From Geodermatophilaceae bacterium URHB0062 (lineage in GTDB: Bacteria > Actinomycetota > Actinomycetes > Mycobacteriales > Geodermatophilaceae): 64,000 nt of DNA. Shown here piece after piece: positions 8,282 through 16,809 of this stretch (the first letter of the stretch is position 1; each line of letters starts with the position of its first letter). The position numbers and the translations under genes were made by a program. Under the pieces are notes generated by a model that saw only the letters and a program-made list of their open reading frames with translations, did not search any database and was not told the origin of the DNA. Where the stretch lies: assembly GCA_000620185.1 (NCBI GenBank), contig JHVO01000008.1, positions 186,001-250,000 of the forward strand, written 5' to 3'.

Positions 8282-8701
8282 GTGAGCAGGATGCGCACAC
8301 GCCTGCGCGACGAGCGCGGTGCCAGCGCGGTGGAGTTCGCCTTCATCGTGCCGCTGCTCATCGTGCTCGTGCTGGGCATCGCCGAGTTCGGCCACGCCTT
8401 CCAGGTGCAGGGCACGCTCTCGGCCGCCGCCCGTGAGGGGGTGCGTGCGATGGCGCTCCGCAACGATCCCGCGGACGCGAAGGCCGTGGCCCGCAACGCC
8501 GCGTCGTCCCTCGACCCCGGTGTCACCGACACGCAGATCAAGATCCAGATCGTCGGCAGCACGGCCACGAGCTGCCCCACCATCGGCGCCGGCAACACCG
8601 CCGTGCGCCTGACCATCACCTACCCGATGCCGTTCCTCACCGGATTCTTCGGCACGGGCATCACTCTCACCGGAACGGGGGTCATGCGATGCAACGGATG
8701 A
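8282..8701 (+). CDS. tadE: TadE-like pilus assembly protein (pseudopilin)
   Basis: A 139-residue protein with the TadE signature RDERGASAVEFAFIVPLLIVL near the N-terminus: a pilin-like processing site, Glu at the start of the hydrophobic helix, and one transmembrane segment. The rest is exported and has two cysteines. TadE proteins are minor pseudopilins needed for Flp pilus assembly. The start is one of GTG 8279, GTG 8282 or ATG 8291, all in frame. GTG 8282 gives the best spacing to GAGGAG at 8271-8276. It overlaps the next gene by 13 bases. Confidence 0.85.
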   Translation: MSRMRTRLRDERGASAVEFAFIVPLLIVLVLGIAEFGHAFQVQGTLSAAAREGVRAMALRNDPADAKAVARNAASSLDPGVTDTQIKIQIVGSTATSCPTIGAGNTAVRLTITYPMPFLTGFFGTGITLTGTGVMRCNG

Positions 8702-9663
8702 TCGACCGTCTCCGGCGCCGGGCCGCCGGCGAGCGAGGCGCAGCCGCCGTCATGCTGGCCCTGCTGCTCGTTCCGCTGCTCGGCTTCGCGGCCATCGCCG
8801 TGGACATCGGCTCCCTCTACGCCGAGAAGGCCCGCCTCCAGGTGGCCGCCGACGCCGCCGCGATCGCCGTCGCGCAGGACTGCTCGCGCGGCAACTGCGG
8901 CGACATGCGCGCCACGGCGCAGGCCCTGATCACCGCCAACGACGGCGAGGGGACGGCGGCGCACCCGGAGCTCAGCAGCGCGCCGGTGAGCGTCAGCGTC
9001 ACGGGCAGCACCCCCAAGCAGCACTGGTTCGCACCGGTCATCGGCCTGAACTCGTCGGCCGTCGTGGCCACGGCCACCGTCGGCTGGGGCGGCCCGAGCA
9101 AGGGCACGGCGCTCCTGCCGCTGGCCTTCTCGTGGTGCTCCTTCAAGGCGCAGACGGGCGGCGGCATCCCGTCGACCACGACCCTGCAGATCATCAACCT
9201 CACCAAGGGCGACACGGTGGGCGGCTGCACCGGCCCCTCGGGCAACCTGGTGCCCGGTGGCTTCGGGTTCCTCAAGACCGACGCCGGCCGCTGCGAGGTC
9301 ACCAGCGCCCTGAACCAGAACATGCCCTCCTCGACCGGTGAGTCGCCCCCGTCCGGGTGCGACGCGCCGGACTTCGCCGCCATGGTGGGACAGACCGTGC
9401 TGCTGCCGATCTTCGACACGTACGGCTCCACGGGGACCAACGCCTGGTACCACGTCTACGGCTACGCCGCCTTCCACCTGACCGGCTACCAGTTCGTCGG
9501 CTCCTTCAAGACCGGCGGCAACAAGATCTGCGGCCCGTCGAGCAACGGCAACGACCGCTGTGTGACCGGCTACTACACCCGCTTCGTCGAGCTGTCCGAC
9601 GCCTGGAACTACAGCCCGGACGCACCGCAGCTGGGCTCCTCCGTCCTCCGACTGATCCGATAA
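8689..9663 (+). CDS. TadG-like pilus assembly protein
   Basis: A 324-residue protein with an N-terminal TadG/TadE-like segment (RRRAAGERGAAAVMLALLLV and a second helix-associated stretch AVDIGSLYAEKARLQVAADA), characteristic of putative Flp pilus-assembly TadG-like proteins. It has one transmembrane helix at about residues 18-40 and a large exported domain with at least eight cysteines, probably disulfide-bonded. It has no von Willebrand A domain, unlike full-length TadG. It starts inside the preceding gene, consistent with coupling. It probably acts on the outer face of the membrane during pilus assembly. Confidence 0.8.
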   Translation: MQRMIDRLRRRAAGERGAAAVMLALLLVPLLGFAAIAVDIGSLYAEKARLQVAADAAAIAVAQDCSRGNCGDMRATAQALITANDGEGTAAHPELSSAPVSVSVTGSTPKQHWFAPVIGLNSSAVVATATVGWGGPSKGTALLPLAFSWCSFKAQTGGGIPSTTTLQIINLTKGDTVGGCTGPSGNLVPGGFGFLKTDAGRCEVTSALNQNMPSSTGESPPSGCDAPDFAAMVGQTVLLPIFDTYGSTGTNAWYHVYGYAAFHLTGYQFVGSFKTGGNKICGPSSNGNDRCVTGYYTRFVELSDAWNYSPDAPQLGSSVLRLIR

Positions 9664-9676
9664 GGGGCACCTCCTC

Positions 9677-10420
9677 GTGAGACGTCGACTTCTCGCCGCC
9701 TGCGCGGCTCTGGTCCTCCTCGTCCTCGGCACCGCGGTCCTCCTGGCCTACGTGCACGGCGCGGACGCCCGTGCCTTCGCCGGCGCGCGGCCGGTCCAGG
9801 TGCTGGTCGTGGACCAGCCCATCGCCGCCGGCACCTCCGGCGACGCCCTGGCCGAGCTGGTCCGCACCGAGACCGTGCCGGCCAAGGCCGCGGTCGAGGG
9901 CCGGGTCACCGACCTGGGCGAGCTCACCGGGCTGGCCGCGACCACCGACCTCCAGCCGGGGGAGCAGCTGCTCGCCGGCCGCTTCAAGAGCCCCGACAGG
10001 ATGCAGGCCCCCGGCACGGTGGCCGTGCCGAAGGGGCTGCAGGAGGTCAGCGTCCTGCTGGATCCGCAGCGTGCCGTCGGCGGCCGGCTGGCCGCCGGCG
10101 ACACCGTCGGCGTCTACCTGTCGCTGGCGGACCCCATGAAGCAGACCCACGCCGTCCTGCACCGGGTGCTGGTCACCCAGGTCCAGGGTGCGCCGGCCGC
10201 ACCCGACCCGGAAGCCGAGGCGGCGGTGGACCCCGCCTCCACCGCGGCGCCGGCCACGAGCCTGATGGTCACCCTGGCCGTGAACGCCCAGGACGCCGAG
10301 ACCGTCGTCTTCGGCGCCGAGCACGGCACTCTCTGGCTCTCCCTGGAGCCGGAGGGGTCGCAGACGGGCGGCACCCGCGTCGTCGCGCCCGACAACGTCT
10401 ACCGAGGAGCATCCCGATGA
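9677..10420 (+). CDS. cpaB: CpaB/RcpC-type pilus assembly protein with SAF domain
   Basis: A 247-residue protein with one N-terminal membrane helix (LAACAALVLLVLGTAVLLAYV) followed by a SAF-type domain (VLVVDQPIAAGTSGDAL...LQPGEQLLAGRF) and a second beta-rich domain (VSVLLDPQRAVGGRLAAGDTVGVYL), the arrangement of CpaB/RcpC. In Gram-negatives CpaB works with the secretin. In this monoderm it more likely acts in the wall during pilus extrusion. GTG start at 9677. It ends by an ATGA overlap with a tiny ORF leading to cpaE. Confidence 0.85.
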   Translation: MRRRLLAACAALVLLVLGTAVLLAYVHGADARAFAGARPVQVLVVDQPIAAGTSGDALAELVRTETVPAKAAVEGRVTDLGELTGLAATTDLQPGEQLLAGRFKSPDRMQAPGTVAVPKGLQEVSVLLDPQRAVGGRLAAGDTVGVYLSLADPMKQTHAVLHRVLVTQVQGAPAAPDPEAEAAVDPASTAAPATSLMVTLAVNAQDAETVVFGAEHGTLWLSLEPEGSQTGGTRVVAPDNVYRGASR

Positions 10421-10476
10421 GTGCCTCGACAGCACGGCGGAGCCGTTCCGCTCCTGCACCGGAGGTGGGTCGATGA
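10417..10476 (+). CDS. Possible 19-codon coupling micro-ORF between cpaB and cpaE
   Basis: An ATG overlaps the cpaB stop (ATGA 10417-10420). The frame encodes 19 residues (MSASTARRSRSAPAPEVGR) and its TGA overlaps the cpaE ATG (ATGA 10473-10476). A ribosome could pass from cpaB to cpaE by two successive reinitiation events. The peptide is basic and unstructured-looking, so its role, if any, is probably coupling. The precise double overlap is the only support. Confidence 0.4.
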   Translation: MSASTARRSRSAPAPEVGR

Positions 10477-11666
10477 GTCGCGTCGTTCTGGCCGGAGCCG
10501 ACGAGGACCTGATCCTCCGGGTCAAGCAGGCCGCCGACGGTGACGTCGCCGTCCTCCCGCCGGGTCGGCTGCCGAGCGATCCGGCCCGCCTGTTCGAGCA
10601 GCTCGTCGACGGCGAGCTGCCCGACGTGCTGCTCGTCGGGCCGCACGCGCCCGCACCCGAGGTCCTCACGCTGGCCTCGCGGCTGGACGTGCAGAGCCCG
10701 GGCATCGCCGTCGTCCTCATGGCCGAGCCCTCGCCGCAGATGTGGCAGGCCGCCATGCGGGCCGGCATCCGGGACCTGCTCGACCCGGCCAGCGACGTCC
10801 CGGAGATCCGGGCCGCCGTGGAACGGGCCGGTCAGGCTGCCGCCGGACGCCGCCGCGTGCTGCGCCCGCCGGCGGAGACCGAGCGCTACGCCGGCCGCGT
10901 CATCACCATCGCCTCGCCCAAGGGCGGGGTCGGGAAGACGACGGTGTCGACCAACCTGGCCATCGGGCTGACCGCGTCCGCGCCGCAGTCGACCGTGCTC
11001 GTCGACCTCGACGTCCAGTTCGGCGACTGCGCCTCGGCGCTCGGCCTGGTGCCCGAGTACACGCTGCCCGACGCCGTCCGCGGCCCGGCCAGCGAGGACA
11101 CGATGGTCCTCAAGACCTTCCTCACCCAGCACCCCAGCGGCCTGTACGCCGTCTGCGGTGCCGAGTCGCCGGCCGCCGGCGACACGGTCACCGGTGAGGA
11201 CGTCACCCGCCTGCTGGCCTCGCTGGCCCGGGAGTTCCGCTACGTCGTCGTCGACACCGCGCCCGGCCTGTCGGAGCAGACGCTGGCCGCGCTGGACCGC
11301 GCGTCGGACGTCGTGATGCTCACCAGCATGGACGTCCCCGGCGTCCGCGGGCTGCGCAAGGAGCTCGACGTGCTCCGCGAACTGGCCATGATCCCGGCCG
11401 GCCGGCACGTGGTCATGAACTTCGCCGACCCGAAGGGCGGCCTGTCGGTCCGCGACGTCGAGACGACGATCGGGACCGGTGTGGACGTCGTCCTGCCGCG
11501 CTCCAAGCACGTGCCCGCCTCCACCAACCGCGGCGTGCCGATCCTGGCCAGCCACAAGCGCGACCCCATGGCCAAGGAGATGAAGCGGCTGGTGGCCCGG
11601 TTCGCGGCCACTCCCCTGATGAAGCCCGGCGCGTACCGGGCCAAGCACCGGGCGGCCGGCTCATGA
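10473..11666 (+). CDS. cpaE: CpaE/TadZ-type pilus localisation ATPase
   Basis: A 397-residue protein. The N-terminal ~120 residues form a receiver-like domain without an obvious phospho-acceptor set (ARTADZ-type). The C-terminal part is a ParA/MinD-like ATPase with a deviant Walker A, SPKGGVGKTTVSTNLA (about 150-165), VLVDLDVQFGDCASALG and the switch segment VVVDTAPGLSEQTL. TadZ/CpaE proteins position the Tad machine in the cell. It overlaps the cpaF gene by ATGA at 11663-11666, within a run of coupled pilus genes. Confidence 0.9.
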   Translation: MSRVVLAGADEDLILRVKQAADGDVAVLPPGRLPSDPARLFEQLVDGELPDVLLVGPHAPAPEVLTLASRLDVQSPGIAVVLMAEPSPQMWQAAMRAGIRDLLDPASDVPEIRAAVERAGQAAAGRRRVLRPPAETERYAGRVITIASPKGGVGKTTVSTNLAIGLTASAPQSTVLVDLDVQFGDCASALGLVPEYTLPDAVRGPASEDTMVLKTFLTQHPSGLYAVCGAESPAAGDTVTGEDVTRLLASLAREFRYVVVDTAPGLSEQTLAALDRASDVVMLTSMDVPGVRGLRKELDVLRELAMIPAGRHVVMNFADPKGGLSVRDVETTIGTGVDVVLPRSKHVPASTNRGVPILASHKRDPMAKEMKRLVARFAATPLMKPGAYRAKHRAAGS

Positions 11667-13093
11667 ACCTCGCCGACCGCCTGGCGGCGGCCGGACGACC
11701 CGTGACCCCGGTCGTCCCCGCGCCCGCCGCCTCGTCCGGCGGCACGTCCGCCGTGCCCGTGCAGCGTCCGGCCACGGCGCCGACGCCCGCCCCGCCGACC
11801 GACGCCCTCGCCAAGCTCAAGGACCGCGTCGGCAAGGCGCTGTTCGAGCGCATGGGCAGCCGGATGAACGACCCGAGCCTGAGCGCCGACGCCCTGCGCA
11901 CCATCGTGCTGGGCGAGCTCGACGAGGTCGTCGAGGAGGAGAAGGTCCCGCTCAGCACGGAGGAGCGGCAGCGGCTGACCGCGGAGCTCGCCGACGACGT
12001 GCTCGGGTACGGGCCGCTGCAGCGCCTGCTCGACGACAACGCGGTCACCGAGATCATGGTCAACGGGCCGGAGTCCATCTACGTCGAGCGCGGCGGCAAG
12101 CTCGAGCGCACCACGACCCGGTTCACCTCCGAGGAGCACCTGCGCCGGGTCATCGACCGGATCGTCTCCCGGGTGGGACGGCGCATCGACGAGTCCTCGC
12201 CGCTGGTCGACGCCCGTCTGGCCGACGGCTCGCGCGTCAACGCGATCATCCCGCCGCTGGCCTTCAGCGGGTCGACGCTCACGATCCGCAAGTTCTCCAA
12301 GGACCCGTTCACCGTCGACGACCTGATCTCCTTCGGCACGCTGTCCCCGGAGATGGCCGAGCTGCTGCACGCGTGCGTCGAGGCGCGGCTCAATGTGATC
12401 GTCTCCGGGGGTACCGGTACCGGGAAGACGACGCTGCTCAACGTGCTCTCGTCGTTCATCCCGAACGGCGAGCGGATCGTCACCATCGAGGACGCCGTCG
12501 AACTGCAACTGCAGCAGGAGCACGTCGTCCGGCTGGAGTCGCGGCCGCCGAACATCGAGGGCAAGGGCGCGATCACCATCCGCGACCTGGTCCGGAACTC
12601 GCTGCGCATGCGACCCGACCGGATCGTGGTCGGGGAGTGCCGTGGCGGCGAGTCCCTGGACATGCTCCAGGCGATGAACACCGGTCACGACGGGTCGCTG
12701 TCGACCGTGCACTCGAACTCCCCGCGCGACGCCATCGCGCGCCTCGAGACCCTGGTGCTCATGGCGGGCATGGACCTGCCGCTGCGCGCCATCCGGGAGC
12801 AGATCGCCAGCGCCGTCGACGTCGTCGTGCAGCTCACCCGGCTGCGCGACGGCACCCGCCGGGTCACCCACGTGACCGAGGTGCAGGGCATGGAGGGCGA
12901 GACCGTCACCCTCCAGGACGCGTTCCTGTTCGACTACTCCGCCGGCGTCGACGCGCAGGGCAAGTTCCTCGGCAAGCCGGTGCCCACGGGCGTCCGGCCG
13001 CGGTTCACCGAGAAGTTCGAGGACCACGGCATCAAGCTCTCGCCGCGCGTCTTCGGCGTCGTCGAGCCGGCCGGCGTGCGGGGCTGGTCCTGA
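11663..13093 (+). CDS. cpaF: CpaF/TadA pilus assembly ATPase
   Basis: A 476-residue type II/IV secretion ATPase. An Ala/Pro-rich N-terminal tail precedes the N-terminal domain (LADDVLGYGPLQRLLDD, VTEIMVNGPE). The motor domain follows, with Walker A SGGTGTGKTTLLNVL (about 249-263), an Asp box around TIEDAVELQLQQ, Walker B MRPDRIVVGECRGGE (about 312-326) and a His box GHDGSLSTVHSNSP. It energises Flp pilus polymerisation as a hexamer on the cytoplasmic face with TadB and TadC. The stop overlaps the tadB start by one base (TGATG). Confidence 0.95.
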   Translation: MNLADRLAAAGRPVTPVVPAPAASSGGTSAVPVQRPATAPTPAPPTDALAKLKDRVGKALFERMGSRMNDPSLSADALRTIVLGELDEVVEEEKVPLSTEERQRLTAELADDVLGYGPLQRLLDDNAVTEIMVNGPESIYVERGGKLERTTTRFTSEEHLRRVIDRIVSRVGRRIDESSPLVDARLADGSRVNAIIPPLAFSGSTLTIRKFSKDPFTVDDLISFGTLSPEMAELLHACVEARLNVIVSGGTGTGKTTLLNVLSSFIPNGERIVTIEDAVELQLQQEHVVRLESRPPNIEGKGAITIRDLVRNSLRMRPDRIVVGECRGGESLDMLQAMNTGHDGSLSTVHSNSPRDAIARLETLVLMAGMDLPLRAIREQIASAVDVVVQLTRLRDGTRRVTHVTEVQGMEGETVTLQDAFLFDYSAGVDAQGKFLGKPVPTGVRPRFTEKFEDHGIKLSPRVFGVVEPAGVRGWS

Positions 13094-14034
13094 TGTCGCC
13101 GGCCCTGCTCTTCCTCGGCCTGGTCGCGGTCGCGACCGCGCTGCTGCTGCTCGCCCTCGTCGTCCTGCCCGCCGGACCGGGTCGGGTGCCGCTGAGCCGG
13201 CTCGACCCGTCGGTGGTCCCGTCGTCCTCGGCGCTGGCCGGCGCCGGAGCCGTGGCCGGAGCGGCGGTGGAGAAGGCGCTCGCCAAGCGGGGCCGGCTCG
13301 CCGAGGGGGCCGCCGCCCTGGAGCGTGCCGGCATGACGATGCGCCTGCCCGACTTCGTGCTGGTCGTCGGGCTGGCGACGGTGGCCGGTGCCGCGCTCGG
13401 CTTCGCCCTGGGCGGACTGCTCCCCGCACTGCTGCTCGCCGCGGCCGCGCCGCTGGGCGCCAAGTTGCTGCTGAAGTTCCGGGCCGGCCGCCGTCAGGCC
13501 GCGTTCGCCGACCAGCTCGACGACTCGTTGCAGCTCATGGCCGGCAGCCTGCGCGCCGGGCACAGCCTGCTGCGCGCCGTCGACTCGGTGTCGCAGGAGG
13601 CCGCCGCGCCGACGTCGGAGGAGTTCTCGCGGATCGTGAACGAGACCCGGGTCGGGCGCGACCTCAACGATGCCCTCGACGAGGTCGCCGCGCGCATGGG
13701 CAGCGACGACTTCGTGTGGGTCGCCCAGGCCATTGCGATCCACCGCGAGGTGGGCGGCAACCTGGCCGAGGTGCTCGACGCGGTCGGCCACACGATCCGC
13801 GAGCGCAACGCCATCCGGCGCCAGGTCAAGGCGCTCTCGGCCGAGGGCAAGCTGTCGGCGATCGTGCTGATGGCGCTGCCCTTCGGCGTCACCGCGTTCA
13901 TCTCCATGACCAACCCGGCCTACATCGGCCGGTTCACCGAGAGCCTCATGGGTTACGCCATGCTGGGTGCGGCCGGCCTGATGCTGGTGGTCGGCGGCCT
14001 GTGGCTCAAGAAGACCGTGGCGATCAAGTTCTGA
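13093..14034 (+). CDS. tadB: TadB-like pilus inner-membrane platform protein
   Basis: A 313-residue type II secretion F-domain protein. Transmembrane segments lie at about residues 4-24, 95-125 and two near the C-terminus. The cytoplasmic F domain (about 135-265) has LDDSLQLMAGSLRAGHSLLRA and VWVAQAIAIHREVGGNLAEVL, both typical of TadB. With TadC it forms the membrane platform turned by CpaF. The ATG lies within TGATG at 13091-13095, so translation is coupled to cpaF. Confidence 0.92.
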   Translation: MSPALLFLGLVAVATALLLLALVVLPAGPGRVPLSRLDPSVVPSSSALAGAGAVAGAAVEKALAKRGRLAEGAAALERAGMTMRLPDFVLVVGLATVAGAALGFALGGLLPALLLAAAAPLGAKLLLKFRAGRRQAAFADQLDDSLQLMAGSLRAGHSLLRAVDSVSQEAAAPTSEEFSRIVNETRVGRDLNDALDEVAARMGSDDFVWVAQAIAIHREVGGNLAEVLDAVGHTIRERNAIRRQVKALSAEGKLSAIVLMALPFGVTAFISMTNPAYIGRFTESLMGYAMLGAAGLMLVVGGLWLKKTVAIKF

Positions 14035-14945
14035 TGACCACTCTGATGACGACGCTGCCTGCCCCCGTGCTCGCCGCCGTGCTGGCGGTCGCCCTCGCGC
14101 TCCCGCTGCTGGGTTGGTCCGTGCTGGCCCGGCCCGGCGCGGCCGCCGTCCAGACGCGCGACAACCTCGTCCGTGGCATCGACCTGCCCGACGCCGACCG
14201 GGCCGCCGGGCGCGGCGGTCCGGGTCTGCTGGTGCGGCTTGCGGGCGCGCTGACCCCCCGCAACACCGCGGCACGGCTCAACCGGCTGGCCGGCACCGCC
14301 GGGCGCCCGGCGGCGTGGCCCGTGCCTCGGCTGGTCGCGGCCAAGCTCGTGCTGGCCGCGGTCGCGGCCGGGCTCGGCCTGCTGATCGTCAGCGGGAGCC
14401 CCGGCCTGGTCACCGTGCTGCTCGCGGCAACGGTCACCGTCGTCGCCTACTTCCTCCCGGAGCTGCTGCTCTACAGCCGGGGAAAGGAGCGGCAGGACGC
14501 GATCGGTCTCGAGCTGGCCGACACCCTGGACCAGATGACGATCGCCGTCGAGGCCGGGCTCGGGTTCGAGTCGGCGATGGCGCGCGCCGGTGCGAACGGG
14601 AAGGGTCCGCTGGCCGAGGAGCTGGTGCGGACGCTGCAGGACATCGCCGTCGGCCAGCCCCGGCGCGAGGCCTACCTCGCCCTCGCGGAGCGGACCGGCG
14701 TCAAGGACCTGGCGCGCTTCATCCGTGCGGTCGTGCAGGCCGACGCGTACGGCGTCTCGATCGCCGACGTGCTGCGCACCCAGGCCCAGGAGATGCGGCT
14801 CAAGCGCCGTCAGCGGGCCGAGGAGAAGGCGATGCAGATCCCGGTGAAGGTCATCTTCCCGCTGATCCTCTGCATCCTGCCGACGCTGTTCATCGTGCTG
14901 CTCGGCCCCGCGGTCATGGACATCGTCGCCGTCTTCAGCAAATGA
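14034..14945 (+). CDS. tadC: TadC-like pilus inner-membrane platform protein
   Basis: A 303-residue F-domain protein with an N-terminal membrane helix, a mid-protein pair of helices (about 98-145), a cytoplasmic F domain with LADTLDQMTIAVEAGLGFESAM and FIRAVVQADAYGVSIADVLRTQ, and C-terminal helices (IFPLILCILPTLFIVLLGP). It starts within TGATG after tadB and closes the pilus operon. The TGA at 14943-14945 lies inside the edge of the first of three 35-bp palindromic repeats. Confidence 0.92.
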   Translation: MTTLMTTLPAPVLAAVLAVALALPLLGWSVLARPGAAAVQTRDNLVRGIDLPDADRAAGRGGPGLLVRLAGALTPRNTAARLNRLAGTAGRPAAWPVPRLVAAKLVLAAVAAGLGLLIVSGSPGLVTVLLAATVTVVAYFLPELLLYSRGKERQDAIGLELADTLDQMTIAVEAGLGFESAMARAGANGKGPLAEELVRTLQDIAVGQPRREAYLALAERTGVKDLARFIRAVVQADAYGVSIADVLRTQAQEMRLKRRQRAEEKAMQIPVKVIFPLILCILPTLFIVLLGPAVMDIVAVFSK

Positions 14946-15045
14946 CACTGTCGTCCTCCGGACGACACCGCGGGCGATGACACTGTCGTCCTCCGGACGA
15001 CACCGCCGACGATGACACTGTCGTCCTCCGGACGACACCGCGGCC
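14942..15045. repeat. Three tandem 35-bp repeats, each with a 19-nt palindrome
   Basis: TGTCGTCCTCCGGACGACA occurs at 14949-14967, 14984-15002 and 15019-15037, an exact period of 35 bp. Each copy is an 8-bp perfect inverted repeat with a 3-nt loop, preceded by (A)TGACAC and followed by CCGC. The first unit's TGACAC contains the tadC stop codon. The copies can form three consecutive hairpins in RNA of either strand, or serve as a protein-binding array. The downstream element at 15078-15121 reuses the TGTCGTCC/GGACGACA arms with a longer loop. Confidence 0.9.
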
Positions 15046-15077
15046 AGGAGCCGTCCCCGACCTGAGCTGAGCCCCTT

Positions 15078-15144
15078 TGTCGTCCCTGCGCGGAGGCCTC
15101 CGGCCCCCACTCGGGACGACACGACTCGCGTGCCGTCCCGAGTG
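15078..15144. terminator. Two overlapping, mutually exclusive hairpins between convergent genes
   Basis: TGTCGTCCC (15078-15086) can pair with GGGACGACA (15113-15121), enclosing the palindrome GGAGGCCTCC. Alternatively CACTCGGGACG (15109-15119) can pair with CGTCCCGAGTG (15134-15144), with inner CACG/CGTG arms. Both use the GGGACG segment, so only one can form. It lies just downstream of the minus-strand gene ending at 15150 and downstream of tadC, so a bidirectional terminator is the simplest reading. Confidence 0.55.
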
Positions 15145-15149
15145 CCCGA

Positions 15150-15494
15150 TCAGCCAGTGCTGCGTGGCTGGGCGGGATTGGTCGGGTCGCCATGGGACGG
15201 CGGGTTCACCGGCGGGCCGGATGTCGCCTCGGACGCCTTCGAGCCGCCCGCGGCCGACGCCGGCGCGTCGGCCCCGACCGCGGCCGGGTCGCCGCCCGAG
15301 GGCTGGGCGCCTTCCTGCAGTCCGCTGAGCCGGTTCTGCATCGCCGACACCACCTGGACCCGGTTGGCGTGGCTCTGTTCGTAGGTGAGCAGGGTCTGCA
15401 GGCCGGCGGCGTCCAGGCTGCGGATCCGCGAGATCAGCGATCCCACGGGCAGGTGGTCGTAGTCGTGCAGCGGCAGGTCGTCGCGCTCTGTCAT
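15150..15494 (-). CDS. Small conserved actinobacterial helical protein
   Basis: A 114-residue protein. Residues 8-60 (HDYDHLPVGSLISRIRSLDA, then a helix with LLTYEQSHANRVQVVSAM) form a compact helical domain that I recognise from small actinobacterial proteins of unknown function, sometimes fused to lipid-droplet or stress proteins. The C-terminal half is low-complexity Ala/Pro/Ser/Gly. No catalytic motif is seen. It is divergent from the release-factor-like gene at 15659, with about 165 bp between them. Confidence 0.7.
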   Translation of the reverse strand: MTERDDLPLHDYDHLPVGSLISRIRSLDAAGLQTLLTYEQSHANRVQVVSAMQNRLSGLQEGAQPSGGDPAAVGADAPASAAGGSKASEATSGPPVNPPSHGDPTNPAQPRSTG

Positions 15495-15658
15495 CCGTCG
15501 TCCTCTCGTGCTTCTGTCGGGCTCCGGTCCGAACCCGCCTACCCCCGCCCCCCGGATCCGACACCGGGTGTGAGGCTCCGGTCGGTGGGTAGGCGGTTCG
15601 ACGGCGCGCCGCGGTGCCGCCGCCCCCGCATCCGATCGACCGAGGAGTCCTCCCTCTC

Positions 15659-16783
15659 ATGGACGTGTCCTTCCTGGAGCCGGTGTTCGCGGTACCCGGG
15701 CCGTACGCCACCGTCTGCGCCGACGTCACGCACACCACCGAGAACGCCGACACCGAACTGGACCTGCGGGTCCGCGCGGTCACCGAGAAGCTCACGGAGC
15801 AGGGCGCCCCGTCGGAGGTCGTCGAGGCGGTGCGCGCGCGGCTGCTCGAGGGCAACGAGGGGGGTGCCGCCGGCACGCTCAAGGGCCGGGCTCTCGTCGT
15901 CGCCTCCGACGGCTCGGTCGTTCTCGACTCCGCCCTGGTCGACGCACCCAGCCGCGAGGTCGCCGAGTGGTCCCCGCAGCCAGACCTGCTGCCGGTGCTC
16001 CGCCAGGTCCCCGGCCGGATCCCGCACATCGTCGTGGTCACCGACCGCGTCGGTGCCGACATCACCTACATCGGTGCCTCGGGCGAGGCGGAGGAGGAGG
16101 AGACCGTCGACGGCGACGGCTTCCAGATCCGGAAGGTCCAGGTCGGCGGCTGGGCACACCACCGGTTCCAGCACAACGCCGAGAACAAGTGGGTGCACAA
16201 CGCCGACGGCGTCGCCTCCCAGATCACCTCGATGGCCCGTCGGCTCTCGCCTCGCTTCGTGCTCGTCGCGGGCGACGTCCGGGCGCGGCAGATCCTCACC
16301 GACCGCGCGAGCGACGTGTGGTCCGACCTCGTCGTGAGCATGGACGAGGGCGGCCGGGCCGCCGGCGCCGACCGCGAGCCGGTCGAGCGGCGCGCCGCGG
16401 AGCTCGTCGCGGAGCACGATGCGCGGGAGTGCGCCGAGATCCTGGAGAAGGTTCAGGCGGCCGGCGCCCACGGCCTGGCGGTCACCGGGCTCGACCGCGT
16501 GGTGGACGCCCTGCGCAAGGGCCAGGTCGAGACCCTGGTCCTGGCCGACGACCCGGAGCACGCGAGGACGCTCCTGGTCGGCAACTCGCCGCTGGAGCTC
16601 GGCGTGAACCAGCACGACATGGACGCCCTCGGCCTCCACGGAGAGGTCGTGCCGGCGGACCGGGCGCTGGTCGCGGCCGCGGTGGCGAGCAGGGCCGCCG
16701 TCGTCGTCGTGCCGTTGTCCGCTGTGCCCGAGCACCCGGTGGCGGCCGTCCTGCGCTACACCGACGCGTCGACCGACGCCTGA
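15659..16783 (+). CDS. Rv2629-like Vms1/Ankzf1-family (bacterial eRF1-type) protein
   Basis: A 374-residue protein resembling the bacterial archaeo-eukaryotic release-factor family that includes mycobacterial Rv2629. It has an N-terminal domain with PGPYATVCADVTHTTENAD, a central domain with VGGWAHHRFQHNAENKWVHN (about 160-180), and a C-terminal domain with LDRVVDALRKGQVETLVLADD. Family members are proposed peptidyl-tRNA hydrolases or ribosome-rescue factors, often hypoxia- or stress-induced. ATG 15659 follows GAGGAG (15642-15647). The upstream ATG-free extension to 15614 is unlikely. It leads a cluster of three further small genes in the same direction. Confidence 0.8.
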   Translation: MDVSFLEPVFAVPGPYATVCADVTHTTENADTELDLRVRAVTEKLTEQGAPSEVVEAVRARLLEGNEGGAAGTLKGRALVVASDGSVVLDSALVDAPSREVAEWSPQPDLLPVLRQVPGRIPHIVVVTDRVGADITYIGASGEAEEEETVDGDGFQIRKVQVGGWAHHRFQHNAENKWVHNADGVASQITSMARRLSPRFVLVAGDVRARQILTDRASDVWSDLVVSMDEGGRAAGADREPVERRAAELVAEHDARECAEILEKVQAAGAHGLAVTGLDRVVDALRKGQVETLVLADDPEHARTLLVGNSPLELGVNQHDMDALGLHGEVVPADRALVAAAVASRAAVVVVPLSAVPEHPVAAVLRYTDASTDA

Positions 16784-16809
16784 CGTCATCCGCACGGAGG
16801 AGCCTTCCC

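Noticed and set aside
14942-15045. CRISPR-like array
   Set aside because: Repeats are directly adjacent with 16-nt near-identical gaps rather than unique spacers, only three copies exist and there are no cas genes.
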